Shown here: piece by piece, positions 11,020 to 23,197 of the stretch
How positions within the stretch are numbered: the first letter of the stretch is position 1
How the letters are laid out: each line of letters starts with the position of its first letter
Notes under the pieces: model-generated
Database searches by the model: none
Seen by the model: the letters and a program-made list of their open reading frames with translations, nothing else
What the model was told of the DNA's origin: nothing
Assembly: GCA_004352715.1 (NCBI GenBank)
Contig: SCFE01000116.1
Span: 1,123,926 to 1,187,925, forward strand
Reading direction: 5' to 3'
Source: Hofstenia miamia
Lineage: Eukaryota; Xenacoelomorpha; Acoela
Length of the DNA: 64,000 nucleotides
Translations under genes and position numbers: made by a program

Positions 11020-12420
11020 AATTGCTTAATTGGTGCATATGTACTATGTTTCTTCTACAAGAAGAAAATAATCACAATGGAAAACAAAAACAGTCTAGAA
11101 AAGACTGGTCATCACTCCCTGCCTTCTGGTTCTTCTTCAACAATTTTGCTGAGAATAGGGAACTTGAAAAAAGTAACAGTATTGGAGTTGACAAAGTCTC
11201 TGATATCCATATTTGAAGCCACTTGTTCAATTGCTCTCTGATATTGTTTGCGATTTCTTTTGATTTAATTCTGGATACTTTTGACTTTCGTTTCATTGGC
11301 ACCAATGTAAGGACACTAGCTATGTTGTATGGAGATACCACATGTGGCGTGATAGTGCCTTCAGAGCAATATTGACAATGACGGTATTGATTTTCCAAAA
11401 CTATTTCAAATTTCTTGAAAGTCTCAAATCAGTGAGTGCTGTGGCATAGATTGTGTACCTACAAACCACAATTCAGAATCATAAATGAAATAAAAATATT
11501 CAACTTTGAAGAGAACCATTTCATGGTGCGTCACGCGAAACTGAATGCGGAAAATGGACACTTTGATTGAGTAAAGGTTTTCGCCATCCAGTGCACTCTC
11601 TTCACAGATCTAGAAGATCCTATGTGGGTACTACCTGGCGTCGTTCCATCCATGTAAGAGATGACCAGCTCAAGTAGTTCTCTGTAATCTTTAAGTGGTT
11701 GTAGCTCTTGGAGTACATTTGGATTCTAATAGAATTTCGACTTGGTTTCGGCATCAGAATAACCATGATCAAAGTGATAACGAGCAATATCAGGCTATTC
11801 ACGTTGAAGTTGTTGGAATATTTGGATAAGACCCAGACAATACAGGAAAAAGAATCTTGAAAACTGCTCAAAATGATTTCAAGAAGATGATCAAGCTTTT
11901 TTCAATAAGTACGCATGCGCCATTATTAACTAATGTGTTGCTTGCTGTGGTAACAAGACCATGGCTATAAAGTAGACATAACTGCTGTTGCAATCGATTC
12001 TTTACTCCCATCAGATTCAGAAAACTCGAAGGATACTCATAATCCTTGTTTTCTGAAGTGAGAATTGGTAAACAAGCAGCAATTTGTCATCCCAATGACC
12101 TACAAACAGTTCTTTTGCCACTGGTATGTTTTTCATTATTTCTTCAACAGTATCTAAAAGATCTTTGATATGGCAGTCAATTGTTTGACTGGTTGAGGAT
12201 CATGTCCCAAAGATATGAAGTTGGTGCGAGCTTATGAACTGCCATCCTATCATTCACTTTGAATCGATCAAAGGCTACTACTTGGCGACTCATGATGTTG
12301 ACAGGACATGTCTTCTTTGGCGTTTGGTGGGGGTAATTCTCAATTCATCTGACTGTGAAGAAAAAGACGTTCCAGTACTTGACATTTCTGAATCAAAACT
12401 TTGCTGTGAAAATTGATGTT
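11020..12420 (-). pseudogene. Decayed gene of an arthropod repetitive/mobile-element family
   Basis: Minus-strand translation in shifting frames shows successive motif blocks: FDRFKVNDRMAVHKLAPTSY, then GHWDDKLL followed by a frame change, then ASNT..NNGACVLIEKSL, then a later block MENQYRHCQYCSEGTITPHVV followed by a basic K/R-rich stretch. The DR-x-AVH, HWD-x-KLL and NNGACVLLE-type motifs are, from memory, shared by a high-copy protein family of arthropod and other invertebrate genomes that behaves like a transposable element. I do not know an established name. Many stop codons and frame changes show that this copy is dead. The motifs and disruptions are seen; the family identity is from recall and unverified. 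Open pieces at 11072-11398 and 11620-11871 are fragments of it. Confidence 0.5.
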
Positions 12421-12916
12421 TTCACTGCATTTCCGATTATTTCTGTTTTTATTTCATTCAATCCCTTGCCTTAGCTTGAAATCGCCATTTGGTCGACTAG
12501 TTTGTCACTTACATTTTAAAGCAACCCTTCATCATGGTAAAATTAAGGCGTGTTTTTGTGTGAATTCTCCAATCGGGGTGCCGTAAGTGCCGCTATCATG
12601 AGTTTGTTCATGACGCATCAATGGATCTGGATGGTCTATCTACATAAAGTCCACCAGTTGAGGTTAGTTGTTGCTCCCCTGGACTCTAGACCTCACGATT
12701 AACTGAACATTACGTATTGATACAATTGGAAACAAAATCGCAATTTTCATAGAGAAAAAGTTAATTATTTCATGTATTCAGACATAGCAATGCACTTTAG
12801 TAGAAATCTATAAAACTACTAATTATCTCAAGCACAGAAATTATTCTTTAACAATTATCACTCTTACCCTTACACTTCCCTTTCATTTACGCCTAAAAAC
12901 TAGGCTTGATCACAGG

Positions 12917-13004
12917 CCCATTAAGGAGTGCCTTTGTTCGATCTCTAATCCAGATACTTTTGGTGTCCCTACTTCATATTTTGCGCAGAGCGATCCTTAA
13001 TGGG
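12917..13004. repeat. Short element with 11-bp perfect inverted ends
   Basis: CCCATTAAGGA at 12917-12927 is the exact reverse complement of TCCTTAATGGG at 12994-13004, with further near-matches outside (GGC/GGGC) and inside (GTGCC versus GCGAT). An 88-bp unit of this shape is typical of a miniature inverted-repeat element or a solo transposon end. No target duplication could be identified. Confidence 0.5.
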
Positions 13005-13099
13005 GCTTTAATTAATCGGGAAATTTGAATGAATTTCAAGAAATCAAAAAATAATTAATGTTTTTAAGAAGTATATAAACAACTGCATTGTAATTTTGT

Positions 13100-14250
13100 A
13101 ACAATTTTTATCATTTTATGGGTGAAATTTGCAAATTTCCGAATAGGCTTGGGGAAAATTGCTTGAAGGTGTGGAAAAAAACGTTTTGTCCTTTTAAAAA
13201 GACAACAAGCTTTTTAAAGATAATCATGAAGTGACCTACTCAAACGAGTAAAATGTTTTCAGTCAGTAACACTTCATTTTAATCTAGCACAATTTACATA
13301 CTTAAAATGATTTGCAAAAAACATTCACTATTCAAGCAACAAGTAACCAGTCTAAAATTCAATTTAAATAGTGTGTAAAATATGTCGAAAGAGGAAAATG
13401 TTTTCTTCTCTACGCAATCGCGTTTTGTGAGAAATAATAGCCGGCAAAAAGTGGTATTCAATACTGAATTTAGGACAGATTTTATTTGCAGAATTCTTTT
13501 TAGAAATTTTTCAGTGATTTCTTGTGCTACAGTTGCACTTACATTATACGTATTGACAAGGCCAAAACAGAAAATATATAATTACATTGAATAAATAATG
13601 CTCTCAATCGTATTTATAAAACTTTGCAACAGTTACAAAGAGTTAAAATATTCCAGAAAGTGAAAAATTCGTTCCTGCTAAAATATTTTTGGTTCGACTT
13701 TGGTTTCAATCAAGGCCACTGTTTCCATTTTTCTGTTAACTACGCATCCCTTTAAACGCTGGCACCTCTTCAGAAAAAAACTGAATTTCTAATTGCCTCC
13801 TTCAAGTGCGAAAGAATGTAATGCATTTGCTTGATTCGATAATGAAAAAAGTTTTGCTTGCAAATTTATACTATTTAACAATTAAGTTTTGGGAAGATAT
13901 CTTGAGCGTTCATTGTCCTTTTCTGTCTAAAATTTCAGATTGGAGCCAATAGCTTTGAATTTTTGGTAGAGAGAATAATTGAAAAATCTTATTTATTGTA
14001 AGCATTGATATATGAACTTCCAGCAAATTACTGCTTTGAAATCTCATGAATTACTAACATAGTAATTTGGAAATTTTTTGAAAAGTACATTAATTATAAT
14101 AACAATTATGAATCAAATAGTTTTACAAAGCACTAAAAGAACGAAAAATTGTGAAAAAACTTGATAGAATCACATACAACAATTTTGGCTTTCAAAAAAC
14201 AGGGGGGGGGGGCTTGAGTCCCCTTAGCTCCCACCATTGACACCACTGCA
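13100..14250 (+). repeat. Interspersed family A, plus-oriented copy
   Basis: Aligns with 22280-23197 and parts of 50412-52210: a CCGAATAGGCTTGGGGAAAA start, AAAGACAACAAGC, a TGTGTAAAATAT block, GCAACAGTTACAAAGAGT and a terminal G-run followed by CTCCCACCATTGACACCACTG. The 70-codon frame at 13382-13594 lies inside the repeat and is disrupted in the other copies, so it is not called as a gene. Confidence 0.65.
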
Positions 14251-14960
14251 ATGTATGCAAATTTTCCTTATGATAAATAGATAGCATATATTGATGCTTA
14301 CAATATACAGTAAGTCTCGAAAGTACTTTTAAATAAATGTTGATTTTAGAGATAAATTAAGAAAGTTATGAGGAACGAGACACTTCCGACCATTGGATTG
14401 GAAGAGGTGTCCATCACTTTTACGCATAAGTTCTCGTACATGTTTCCGAAAAATTCCATGGATGTGCCACATCAAAGTAAAGTACATTAATGTTCTTAAA
14501 AAAGAATAACTGATGAAAAACTGCTGAGGACGTAGAGTTAAATTACTTATTGTTCATATGAATTTAATTACTACTTTGAAATATAACATGACTATATACT
14601 TGATTTTATGATTATACTAACATTTCAGAAAATTAAAACTTATTAAATTTTAACATTGGTTTATTTTATAATTTGAGGATCTTCCGTAACAAGTTTGAAA
14701 CCAATTGTTTTCTGAATGATTCATTTTGAAGTAAATATTTTTATCAGCTGCTGTTAAAAAGCCCCCATTATTTTTCTAAATGTTCAATTGATGTTCACAT
14801 TACTGAATTCGTTCAGCAGATGACAACGCGGGAGAATTGTTCAGACTATAAATTTTTAAAAATCCATTCTGAACACACCTTTAGCTATGTGCGCCGAATT
14901 TGTAATTCCATATTTATATGCAATAACTTTGCCAATATATTGTTAACATTAATAAAACCA
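14251..14960. other. Non-coding interval, nothing recognised
   Basis: AT-rich, without exons or repeats that I can place. Confidence 0.45.
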
Positions 14961-15032
14961 ATTAAGAAAGCATGTTTTTTATGATAAGAAGATTGACGTG
15001 AACTAAATTGAATATACTAGCGGAAGACTTAC

Positions 15033-15492
15033 ATATAATGATATCTCTTCTTATATTCTTCATAATTGAATAAAACCAGTAATCATAAATGGTTAGCGGT
15101 TGGTAATCAGTATTGGAAGGCGATCTAGAATGAAGTTTAAGAATGAAAAAGGGGGAATTGACAATATTATTTGTTGATTGGAAGATTCTTCTAAGTGCTA
15201 GATTTCCCATCGCTATTACAAGAAATGGATACGCATGATGATAAGTCCAAAAGAGCAGACGGAGTAAATTCCTAATGTAGCAGAGCTTAGGATCCAGTAA
15301 GCATTTTGGCATCATATCCAATTCCATTGTGAAAATGTCTCCCAGAATTACTAGAAAAAATGTAATGACTGTTGCAAAGAAGCAGGTGAGACATTGACGG
15401 AAGCTTGACTTGGAGGATTTCGGTACTGAGAAATACATTATTTGTGGGATAAATCGTATAGAGAATGACACTTTAAGACATGGATCGTTCAT
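15033..15492 (-). CDS. Two-pass membrane-protein first exon (paralogue of the 60.8 kb exon)
   Basis: ATG at 15492 (MNDPCLKVSFSIRF) opens 153 codons plus one base, ending at a TAT|GTAAGT donor (15032), phase 1. Two hydrophobic stretches are seen: residues about 30-52 (CLTCFFATVITFFLVILGDI) and about 75-100 around HHAYPFLVIAMGNLALR. Motifs shared with the 60814-61273 exon are C-x2-D-x3-C, the [I/K]N[L/I]L-x-LL stretch, H-x-YPFLV, NSP and RRDI at the end. Exon length and intron phase are identical. It is probably the first exon of a chemoreceptor-like gene whose later exons (left of 15032) I could not find. The codon reading to 14962 past the donor is intronic. Confidence 0.6.
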
Positions 15493-16475
15493 TTTGATGA
15501 GCAACGTAGATTTTGCAAGATTCTTCTCACTTAGAGATTAATACAATGATTTATATTTACAATTGTCATTACTCATCTTGTTGAGCTTAACGTCCGCTAA
15601 TGATCGTGCGAACAGCTAACTCTCATTTAATGTTAAGATGCTTCCGCGTAACCAAAGCCAAATTTGTATTTTACATTACTAACATGTGCTAATGTTACCT
15701 GCAGTGATACAAAGGTGTGTGGACAGTAAGGTGACCACACGTCCGGCTTTAAGAAGAACAGTAACTGGTTTTTAGCATTTTGTATACTGTCCTACTTCAC
15801 CGTAATGAGGACGCTGATTTGTGCTGCTTTTTGAGGCTGTCTCGTTAATTCTGATGCTTTCTGAAATAATGTTAATATTTTTCATCCCAGTTATGTACTA
15901 AATTGTTCCATTATGAATGAAATTGAATATTATTTTATTTCAATTCTTTATTCATATGCTATTTTACAAATAAACATTCAAGTTAAATATATATATATAT
16001 ATATACTACTAGGCTTTATTAAACTGTAGATACGTATACAATGATATAGAATAACATAAATATGAAAAGCATTATTAATATTTACAAAAATTAAATGATA
16101 TTTTGCAGTTACTGCATAAACATAAAAAGAATCGTTTACATCCATTACTTTCATATGAATTTTCTAAAAATTCATAAAAAAATATCGTAAATTTTCTTTT
16201 TGCTAATTTTTGGATTTCCAAAGAAATCAAAGTTGTATTTTTGAATTAAATAATTCGCAATGCAGCAAATTCTATTAAAGTACCAATGATCACTAGTATT
16301 TTTCTTCGTTTTCTTTATAACAAATAGTTTTCGATTGTTTTTGAATTCAATTGAAACATATTTTTCATGGATTATATATATTAATTGATGGACATCCTCT
16401 AATTGAAGAAATAATGAAACTGGTAGAAGTTTATAGTAAATTAAACATTTTTGTATGCCATATTACTAATCCATC

Positions 16476-17090
16476 TTAAACATTTTTTTGAAATTTTTCA
16501 AGTTTGTCTATATCTGTGGAGTTTGCATACCAAATAGGAGAGGCATAAAATAAAATTGGTATGATAATCGATTTAAATAATTTGAATTTAGTAGATGATG
16601 GTAGACTTGAAGGTAAATTTCTTCGTAGTTGTAATAATGTTATATTGGATTTTTTAATTCTCTGAAAAATATGATATGACCACGATAAATTACACGATAT
16701 ATTAACCCCTAAATCATTCACATGTTTTGAAGTATCATTCTGGAGATTTTCAGTTTCTATTTTATGCGCTATGTATGAAGAATTGATACTCATTAAATGA
16801 AACTAGTGGAAGTTAAATTTTATTTTATTAGATGCAGCCCATTTTATAATTCTTTCAGTTTCAACCACTAATTCTTGAAAATTATTGTTTGAAATCTTCA
16901 CATCATCAGCAAAAATGTGGCCAAGTGATTGTCAAAAATTTGGTAAGTCATTTATAAAAACTAAAAATAGTATTGGAGCTAAAATTGATCCCTGTGGAAC
17001 ACCACTTGTAATAGTACAGCTCTTTGATACGTTATTACGAAATTTTACAACTTGTCCACGATTTTTCATTACTAAACCATATATATATAT
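16476..17090 (-). mobile_element. Non-LTR retrotransposon reverse transcriptase fragment
   Basis: Read on the minus strand from the gap edge, the sequence shows the RT core: SGVPQGSILAPILF, FINDLPNF then a stop, and HIFADDVKIS with the catalytic ADD. Downstream come DLGVNISCNLSW and ASPIWYANSTD, the usual C-terminal part of jockey/CR1-like RTs. A TGA after INDLPNF and a TAG before 16800 break the frame, so the copy is dead. The 5' part is hidden in the N run 17100-18099. Confidence 0.9.
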
Positions 17091-18099
17091 ATATATATAN
17101 NNNNNNNNNNNNNNNNNNNNNNNNNNNNNNNNNNNNNNNNNNNNNNNNNNNNNNNNNNNNNNNNNNNNNNNNNNNNNNNNNNNNNNNNNNNNNNNNNNNN
17201 NNNNNNNNNNNNNNNNNNNNNNNNNNNNNNNNNNNNNNNNNNNNNNNNNNNNNNNNNNNNNNNNNNNNNNNNNNNNNNNNNNNNNNNNNNNNNNNNNNNN
17301 NNNNNNNNNNNNNNNNNNNNNNNNNNNNNNNNNNNNNNNNNNNNNNNNNNNNNNNNNNNNNNNNNNNNNNNNNNNNNNNNNNNNNNNNNNNNNNNNNNNN
17401 NNNNNNNNNNNNNNNNNNNNNNNNNNNNNNNNNNNNNNNNNNNNNNNNNNNNNNNNNNNNNNNNNNNNNNNNNNNNNNNNNNNNNNNNNNNNNNNNNNNN
17501 NNNNNNNNNNNNNNNNNNNNNNNNNNNNNNNNNNNNNNNNNNNNNNNNNNNNNNNNNNNNNNNNNNNNNNNNNNNNNNNNNNNNNNNNNNNNNNNNNNNN
17601 NNNNNNNNNNNNNNNNNNNNNNNNNNNNNNNNNNNNNNNNNNNNNNNNNNNNNNNNNNNNNNNNNNNNNNNNNNNNNNNNNNNNNNNNNNNNNNNNNNNN
17701 NNNNNNNNNNNNNNNNNNNNNNNNNNNNNNNNNNNNNNNNNNNNNNNNNNNNNNNNNNNNNNNNNNNNNNNNNNNNNNNNNNNNNNNNNNNNNNNNNNNN
17801 NNNNNNNNNNNNNNNNNNNNNNNNNNNNNNNNNNNNNNNNNNNNNNNNNNNNNNNNNNNNNNNNNNNNNNNNNNNNNNNNNNNNNNNNNNNNNNNNNNNN
17901 NNNNNNNNNNNNNNNNNNNNNNNNNNNNNNNNNNNNNNNNNNNNNNNNNNNNNNNNNNNNNNNNNNNNNNNNNNNNNNNNNNNNNNNNNNNNNNNNNNNN
18001 NNNNNNNNNNNNNNNNNNNNNNNNNNNNNNNNNNNNNNNNNNNNNNNNNNNNNNNNNNNNNNNNNNNNNNNNNNNNNNNNNNNNNNNNNNNNNNNNNNN
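17080..18099. other. (TA)n run and 1000-N gap
   Basis: A TA microsatellite at 17080-17099 leads into exactly 1000 Ns (17100-18099), probably a default gap size. Any ORF crossing it is meaningless. Confidence 0.95.
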
Positions 18100-18519
18100 A
18101 ATTTCTTAATAATTCATGAGAATTTAATGTTAATGTTAAGAATTTAGCAAAATGAATTTTTGACATAGAAACAACATTTCATATATTTTTAGCAAAATAA
18201 TAAAATACGATTTTTCTTAGTTTACTATTCAAAATGAATTACTGCTACTATTAATGTGATAATATTGGAATTAAGTCAATATATTTACGCTTTGGGCCAT
18301 TCATAAGTCCAGTGACATATTTTTCACACAGATTCATAAAGCTAAGTGTACTAAAATTTCGAGATTTTTACAAATCCAATTTTTTTTGTAAATATAGAAC
18401 CAATTTAGCTTAATCAATAGCAATGGGTTCTAGATTCATATTTTAAGAATTTAAGGAGCAATAAAACTTAGTTCTCTCAAAGTTTATAAAATTTTAAAAT
18501 TTCATTTTATAACACAGTT

Positions 18520-19273
18520 GAGCGGTTCCAACAGACTTGCTCCAACCATTGTACTCATAAAGCTGATGCAGCATTCAATTAAGAAGTTTATTAAAACTAA
18601 CTGCATAATGCTAAATATCTTTGCAACTAACGCTCTGATTTCCAAATTTTCTTGTTAATCCTGAAATTTATATTTGGCTTTAAATATTAGAAAAAAATGT
18701 TTAAAATCAATCAACACTGAGGGTGCTGTGAAAAAACATTTTCCTTGCTGCAAAAAGTCATTCTATGCATTAACATAGGCCATCAATGAATGGGCCTATC
18801 TCAAGAATTTGTTTTGATAAAGATGCAGCCATTACTTTTTGAGAAATCCTACTGACAAATAGAAGTGAAAAGAATCCCTCATTGGCAGGGGTAATAAAAT
18901 ACTATGTAATTTTTGGGAGTAATATGCTGGGTAAATAAAAGGGCACAATTATTTTTCACTATATCCCACTAAATAATAATAGATAGGGTCAAATCGACGC
19001 AATTTGGTTTAATTTAAGATATTATACGTCTCCGTAGATAAAATATTTAGCAGACATAATCAGTTTTCATCATATCCATGGATGGTGGCTGTTGAAAAAC
19101 CTAAACATAAAAGAGTTCCATTAAATGAAGAAGGCATTTCTTATGCACTCAATGACAAAACCCACCCAGTTGTCCACAGATTAAACCAATTGAGAACTTT
19201 TTTGGACATAGACAAATTGTGTAAACTGGTAGATTTCTTCTGTTCCCGTGGCTATCCCGTTATGGTGGTACTA
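18520..19273 (+). repeat. Tandem duplication copy 1 (decarboxylase intron and exon start)
   Basis: Nearly identical to about 19890-20682, including intronic sequence and the first 64 codons of the decarboxylase exon. It stops at a single N (19274). The preceding 400 bp (18100-18520) also match 19545-19890, but with many more differences. Either a real tandem duplication or unmerged haplotypes. Confidence 0.85.
19019..19273 (+). pseudogene. Truncated duplicate of the decarboxylase exon
   Basis: The frame is open from about 19013 and reads through an ILYVSVDKIFSRHNQ segment, then MVAVEKPKHKRVPLNEEGIS and on to GYPVMVVL, where the N interrupts it. Beyond the N the sequence (ATGTTAATCAG) is unrelated. 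A possible acceptor (AATTTAAG|AT) lies at 19018. This copy keeps the frame between MVAVEKP and VPLNEEG; the full-length copy downstream has lost two bases there. It may represent the 5' sequence of the functional allele. Confidence 0.6.
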
Positions 19274-20522
19274 NATGTTAATCAGTTAGTTATGTTTATT
19301 AATTTAATAAAGCGATTTTGAAAGAGTTTGCAAATTTCTTGACTTTTTGCTGGGCACCCTGTATTTAATGCACGTTTAGATCAGGGCTTTTAATGAGGCA
19401 GACCCAAACAAAAATTGTGCCAAAATGTAAGCCAAATAAGACATAACTTTAATTGCAATACTTTTATAGGTTTTACTTCATGATTAATGTATTCAAATTC
19501 TGAATATCTTTATTGGCTCTTGCTCTTAAACAATATTTCAAGAATCATTCAATTTTTTAATAATTCATGGGAATTTAATGTTAATGTTAAGAATTTTGGC
19601 ATAGAAACAAAACATTTCATATATTTTTACCAAAACAATAATATACTATTTTCTGAGTTTACTATTCAAAATGAATTACTTCTAAAATTAATGTGCTAAT
19701 ATTTGAGTTGTCAAGATAATTTGCGCTGTGGGCCATTCATATGTCCAGTGACATATTTTTCACACAGATTCAAAAAGCTAAGAGTACTAAAATTTCGAGC
19801 TTTTTACAAATCCAATTTTTTTTGTAAATATAGAATCAATTTAGCTTAATCAAAGTTTTTGGTTCTAAAAGTTTACAAAATTTTAAAATTTCATTTTATA
19901 ACACAGTTAAGCGGTTCCAACAGACTTGCTCCAACCATTGTACTCATAAAGCTGATGCAGCATTCAATTTTTCAAAAATGGAATCAATTAAGAAGTTTAT
20001 AAAAACTAACTGCATAATGCTAAATATCTTTGCAACTAACGCTCTGATTTCCAAATTTTCTTGTTAATCCTGAAATTTATATTTGGCTTTAAATATTAGA
20101 AAAATATGTTTAAAATCAATCAACACTGAGGGTGCTGTGAAAAAACATTTTCCTTGCTGCAAAAAGTCATTCTATGCATTAACATAGGCCATCAATGAAT
20201 GGGCCTATCTCAAGAATTTGTTTTGATAAAGATGCAGCCATTACTTTTTGAGAAATCCTACTGACAAATAGAAGTGAAAAGAATCCCTCATTGGCAGGGG
20301 TAATAAAATACTATGTAATTTTTGGGAGTAATATGCTGGGTAAATAAAAGGGCACAATTATTTTTCACTATATCCCACTAAATAATAATAGATAGGGTCA
20401 AATCGACGCAATTTGGTTTAATTTAAGATATTATACGTCTCCGTAGATAAAATATTTAGCAGACATAATCAGTTTTCATCATATCCATGGATGGTGGCTG
20501 TTGAAAAACCTAAACATAAAAG

Positions 20523-21466
20523 TTCCATTAAATGAAGAAGGCATTTCTTATGCACTCAATGACAAAACCCACCCAGTTGTCCACAGATTAAACCAATTGA
20601 GAACTTTTTTGGACATAGACAAATTGTGTAAACTGGTAGATTTCTTCTGTTCCCGTGGCTATCCCGTTATGGTGGTACTAAATGTTGGTAGTACATTCAA
20701 AGGTGCTTATGACAACGTTGAGGAAGCAGGAATACGTGTGGTTGAAATAGTTAGAAAGCATGGAATGTACATGAGAGAAATTCAGGATCCCGATTATCCT
20801 GATGATCCTTCAAAGAAAGAACTCAGGCAAGGTTTTTGGATTCATGTTGATGGTGCACTTGGAGCCTCTTACATACCATACCTTAAATTTGCTGAAGCTC
20901 ATGACATGCTGCCGCCTAATACCAACACTGGTCCTATCTTTGATTTCAGACTACCTTTTGTCTCGTCCATAACAACAAGCGGCCATAAATGGAGCGGAGT
21001 AGGTTGGCCCACCGGTGTATATCTTACACGACAGAAATTGATGGCTAAACCTCACAGCATCCCTGATTACGTCGGTTCTCCAGATTCTACTTTTGCCGGA
21101 TCAAGAAATGCACTCTCGGCCGCTGTATTATGGAGCAATTTGGCTTCTAAAAATTACACGGAGAAAGTTCGTGAAATAATACGCTCTGTTGCTTTAACTC
21201 GCTATGCTTTGAGAAAGCTTGATGAATTAGATGGTCAGATTAGCATCGATGTTCATGCAAGAAACAAAGTGCCTTCCTTGAGTGTTAGGTTCCGCCAGCC
21301 CTGTGATGCTTTAATGCATAAGTACAGTTTGGCAATGGGCTCATTGGATGAAAATGGAACTACCGTTGATTATGCTCATTTCTTCTGCATGCCTCACGTC
21401 ACTGAAGAAGTCATCGATAAATTAGTTGAAGATTTGGCAAAGCCTGGTGCATTCGATCGAAAATAA
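20523..21466 (+). CDS. PLP-dependent group II amino-acid decarboxylase, C-terminal exon
   Basis: A 314-codon open frame begins at VPLNEEGISYAL and stops at 21466. It contains the pyridoxal-phosphate fold of group II decarboxylases: a PVMVVLNVGSTFKGAYDNV segment, HVDGALGASY with the Asp that pairs with the cofactor ring nitrogen, and SITTSGHKWSGVGWPTGV with the Schiff-base Lys. The substrate-domain motif GSPDSTFAGSRNALSAAVLW follows. The family acts on histidine, glutamate, aromatic amino acids or cysteine sulfinate; the substrate cannot be set. The N-terminal half is missing and should sit in upstream exons or in the 17.1-18.1 kb gap. Just upstream, this copy lacks two bases (AG at about 20521) present in the duplicate at 19.1 kb, so MVAVEKPKHK runs into a stop. 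The SGHKWxGxxWPTGxY form differs from classical insect HDC/DDC/GAD, so the gene belongs to another branch. Confidence 0.85.
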
Positions 21467-21500
21467 AATTTGTAATTTAGTAATTTAAATAAATTTTTAA
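21462..21500 (+). terminator. Polyadenylation signals of the decarboxylase gene
   Basis: AATAAA overlaps the stop codon (AAAATAAAATTTG), and another AAATAAATT occurs about 25 bp later. This supports 21466 as the true 3' end of the coding region. Confidence 0.6.
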
Positions 21501-21959
21501 ATGTTTGGTTTGTAAATTGCTTATATTTCTTATATACTATAAATTTCTTCAAAAAAGTTTGATTTGAAGTTGTTTGAGTTCAGTGGATACAAATGTCTCA
21601 ATTTCGGGTTTTTAATTTAATTTTAAAATTTATCGTATTTGATGTTACTGCAATAGTTTTGTTAATGGATGTATTGCTTATGCATTTCTTTGCAGCAATT
21701 TTACCAAAAACCTAGCATATACAAAAATAGCGCCATGCGAAAGAGTTGTAAAATGGAATTATTTAAATGGTTGAGTAGCTTAATGTAGAGTTAATTTCAG
21801 AGTTCAATGACTAAAATTACAGTTGCTGTGCACTTCTTTCGTTGAAGTCATTCAAATTCGGTTACACGCTCTTTGTTTTTGAAGTTTGCCGTATTTAGTC
21901 ACTACCAATTAAAAATCAAAGAGCCTTGAGGTTACAAGTTTGTGTGAGCAGTATAAAAA

Positions 21960-23197
21960 ATTTGCATCGTTAACCTTAAATAGCTTGGGAATTAATTTTT
22001 ATTTTTTGTTAAAATTTTAAAAGCTCGTGAATCCCTAACTAATGTTGGTATGCAAAATCAGACGACACCGCAGTGTAGTATCGCTTTCATTACTTCCTGT
22101 TTAAGCTCCGATTGTTCAAGACCCATTTAGTCTAAGCTAACGATTACACGAGCATTAAGTCCAGAATGCTCTAAGTCCTGTAAAAATATCAATTTTTAAT
22201 GACAATAGATATTTTCAAATACTTTAGCCACAGCAATACGGTTTCGTACAAATGTTTAACATTACTACCACATTCACAATTGCAGGTCCTTATGGCTCGC
22301 GATTTCCAAATTTTCGAATAGGTTTGGAGAAAAGCTTTTAAAAGGTGACAAACCATTTGTTATTTTAGAGACAATTACTAAATGATAATTTTGGAAATGT
22401 GTTGGCTTAGCTGAGACTGGAAAATTCTAAGTCAATAACGGTTCTTTTGAATGTACTTCAATTTAAATATCTAGCATATTTTTTTGAATAAATTTCATAA
22501 TACTAACAACAACTTTAAAATTCAATTTAATAATGTGTAAAATATACCTTCAAATAATAAGTGCTATTCTTCTGTACGAAAAAAAACGTTCGTGAAGATT
22601 CATTAATCCCAGCCGAGTTTGCACGTACGTTATACACATTGATAATGCGAAAACAAACCTAATTTGTAAGAATAGCCTGTCTCAAAATATTCGCCATTAC
22701 AAAAAAATATTCGGTCTTGCTAAGATATTTGTCATTTTTAGCAAAACTTGTTTTTAGTTAACTTTATCATTATATGGAGCCTATTTTTCTGAAAGTTCTT
22801 GATGCCAAGAGTTTTGTTTTTGGAAACACATGTAACACATAAAATTGGGATCAAATTTTCAACATGCAGTGATATTTTCTTTTTTTGCTGAAATATTTGA
22901 AACGTCGGTTTGCAGTCAATAGCTTTTACTTTGTTATAAAGAATATTTGAAGCAAATATACCTGAAAGCACTGATATTCAAAATTCGAGGAACATGTTGT
23001 TGTGAAATCTCGCTTGAGAATGATCATTTCGTAGTGTATTTATAAAGTACAAAGATTATCGTAATAGTTGTGCAATAATTAGTTTTGCAATGTCATAAAA
23101 GCATTAAAAAACTAACATTACATACAAATATTTTGATTTTAAAAAACAGGGGAGGAGGCTTAAGCCCTCAGCTCTTAGGTTTGACGCCACTGATTCG
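21960..23197 (+). repeat. Interspersed family A, longest intact-ended plus copy
   Basis: Begins around AACCTTAAATAGCTTGGGA, which is the inverse of the ends at 2790 and 53720. It runs through TTCGAATAGGTTTGGAGAAA and TGTGTAAAATATA, and ends in GGGGAGGAGGCTTAAGCCCT..GACGCCACTG at 23197. The copy at 50412 starts with the reciprocal CAGTGGCGTC, so the family appears to be bounded by about 10-bp inverted CAGTGGCGTC ends. No transposase was found, so it is presumably non-autonomous. Confidence 0.6.

Noticed and set aside
13382-13594. 70-codon plus-strand ORF
   Set aside because: Lies inside interspersed family A and is not maintained in the sister copies at 22 and 51 kb.
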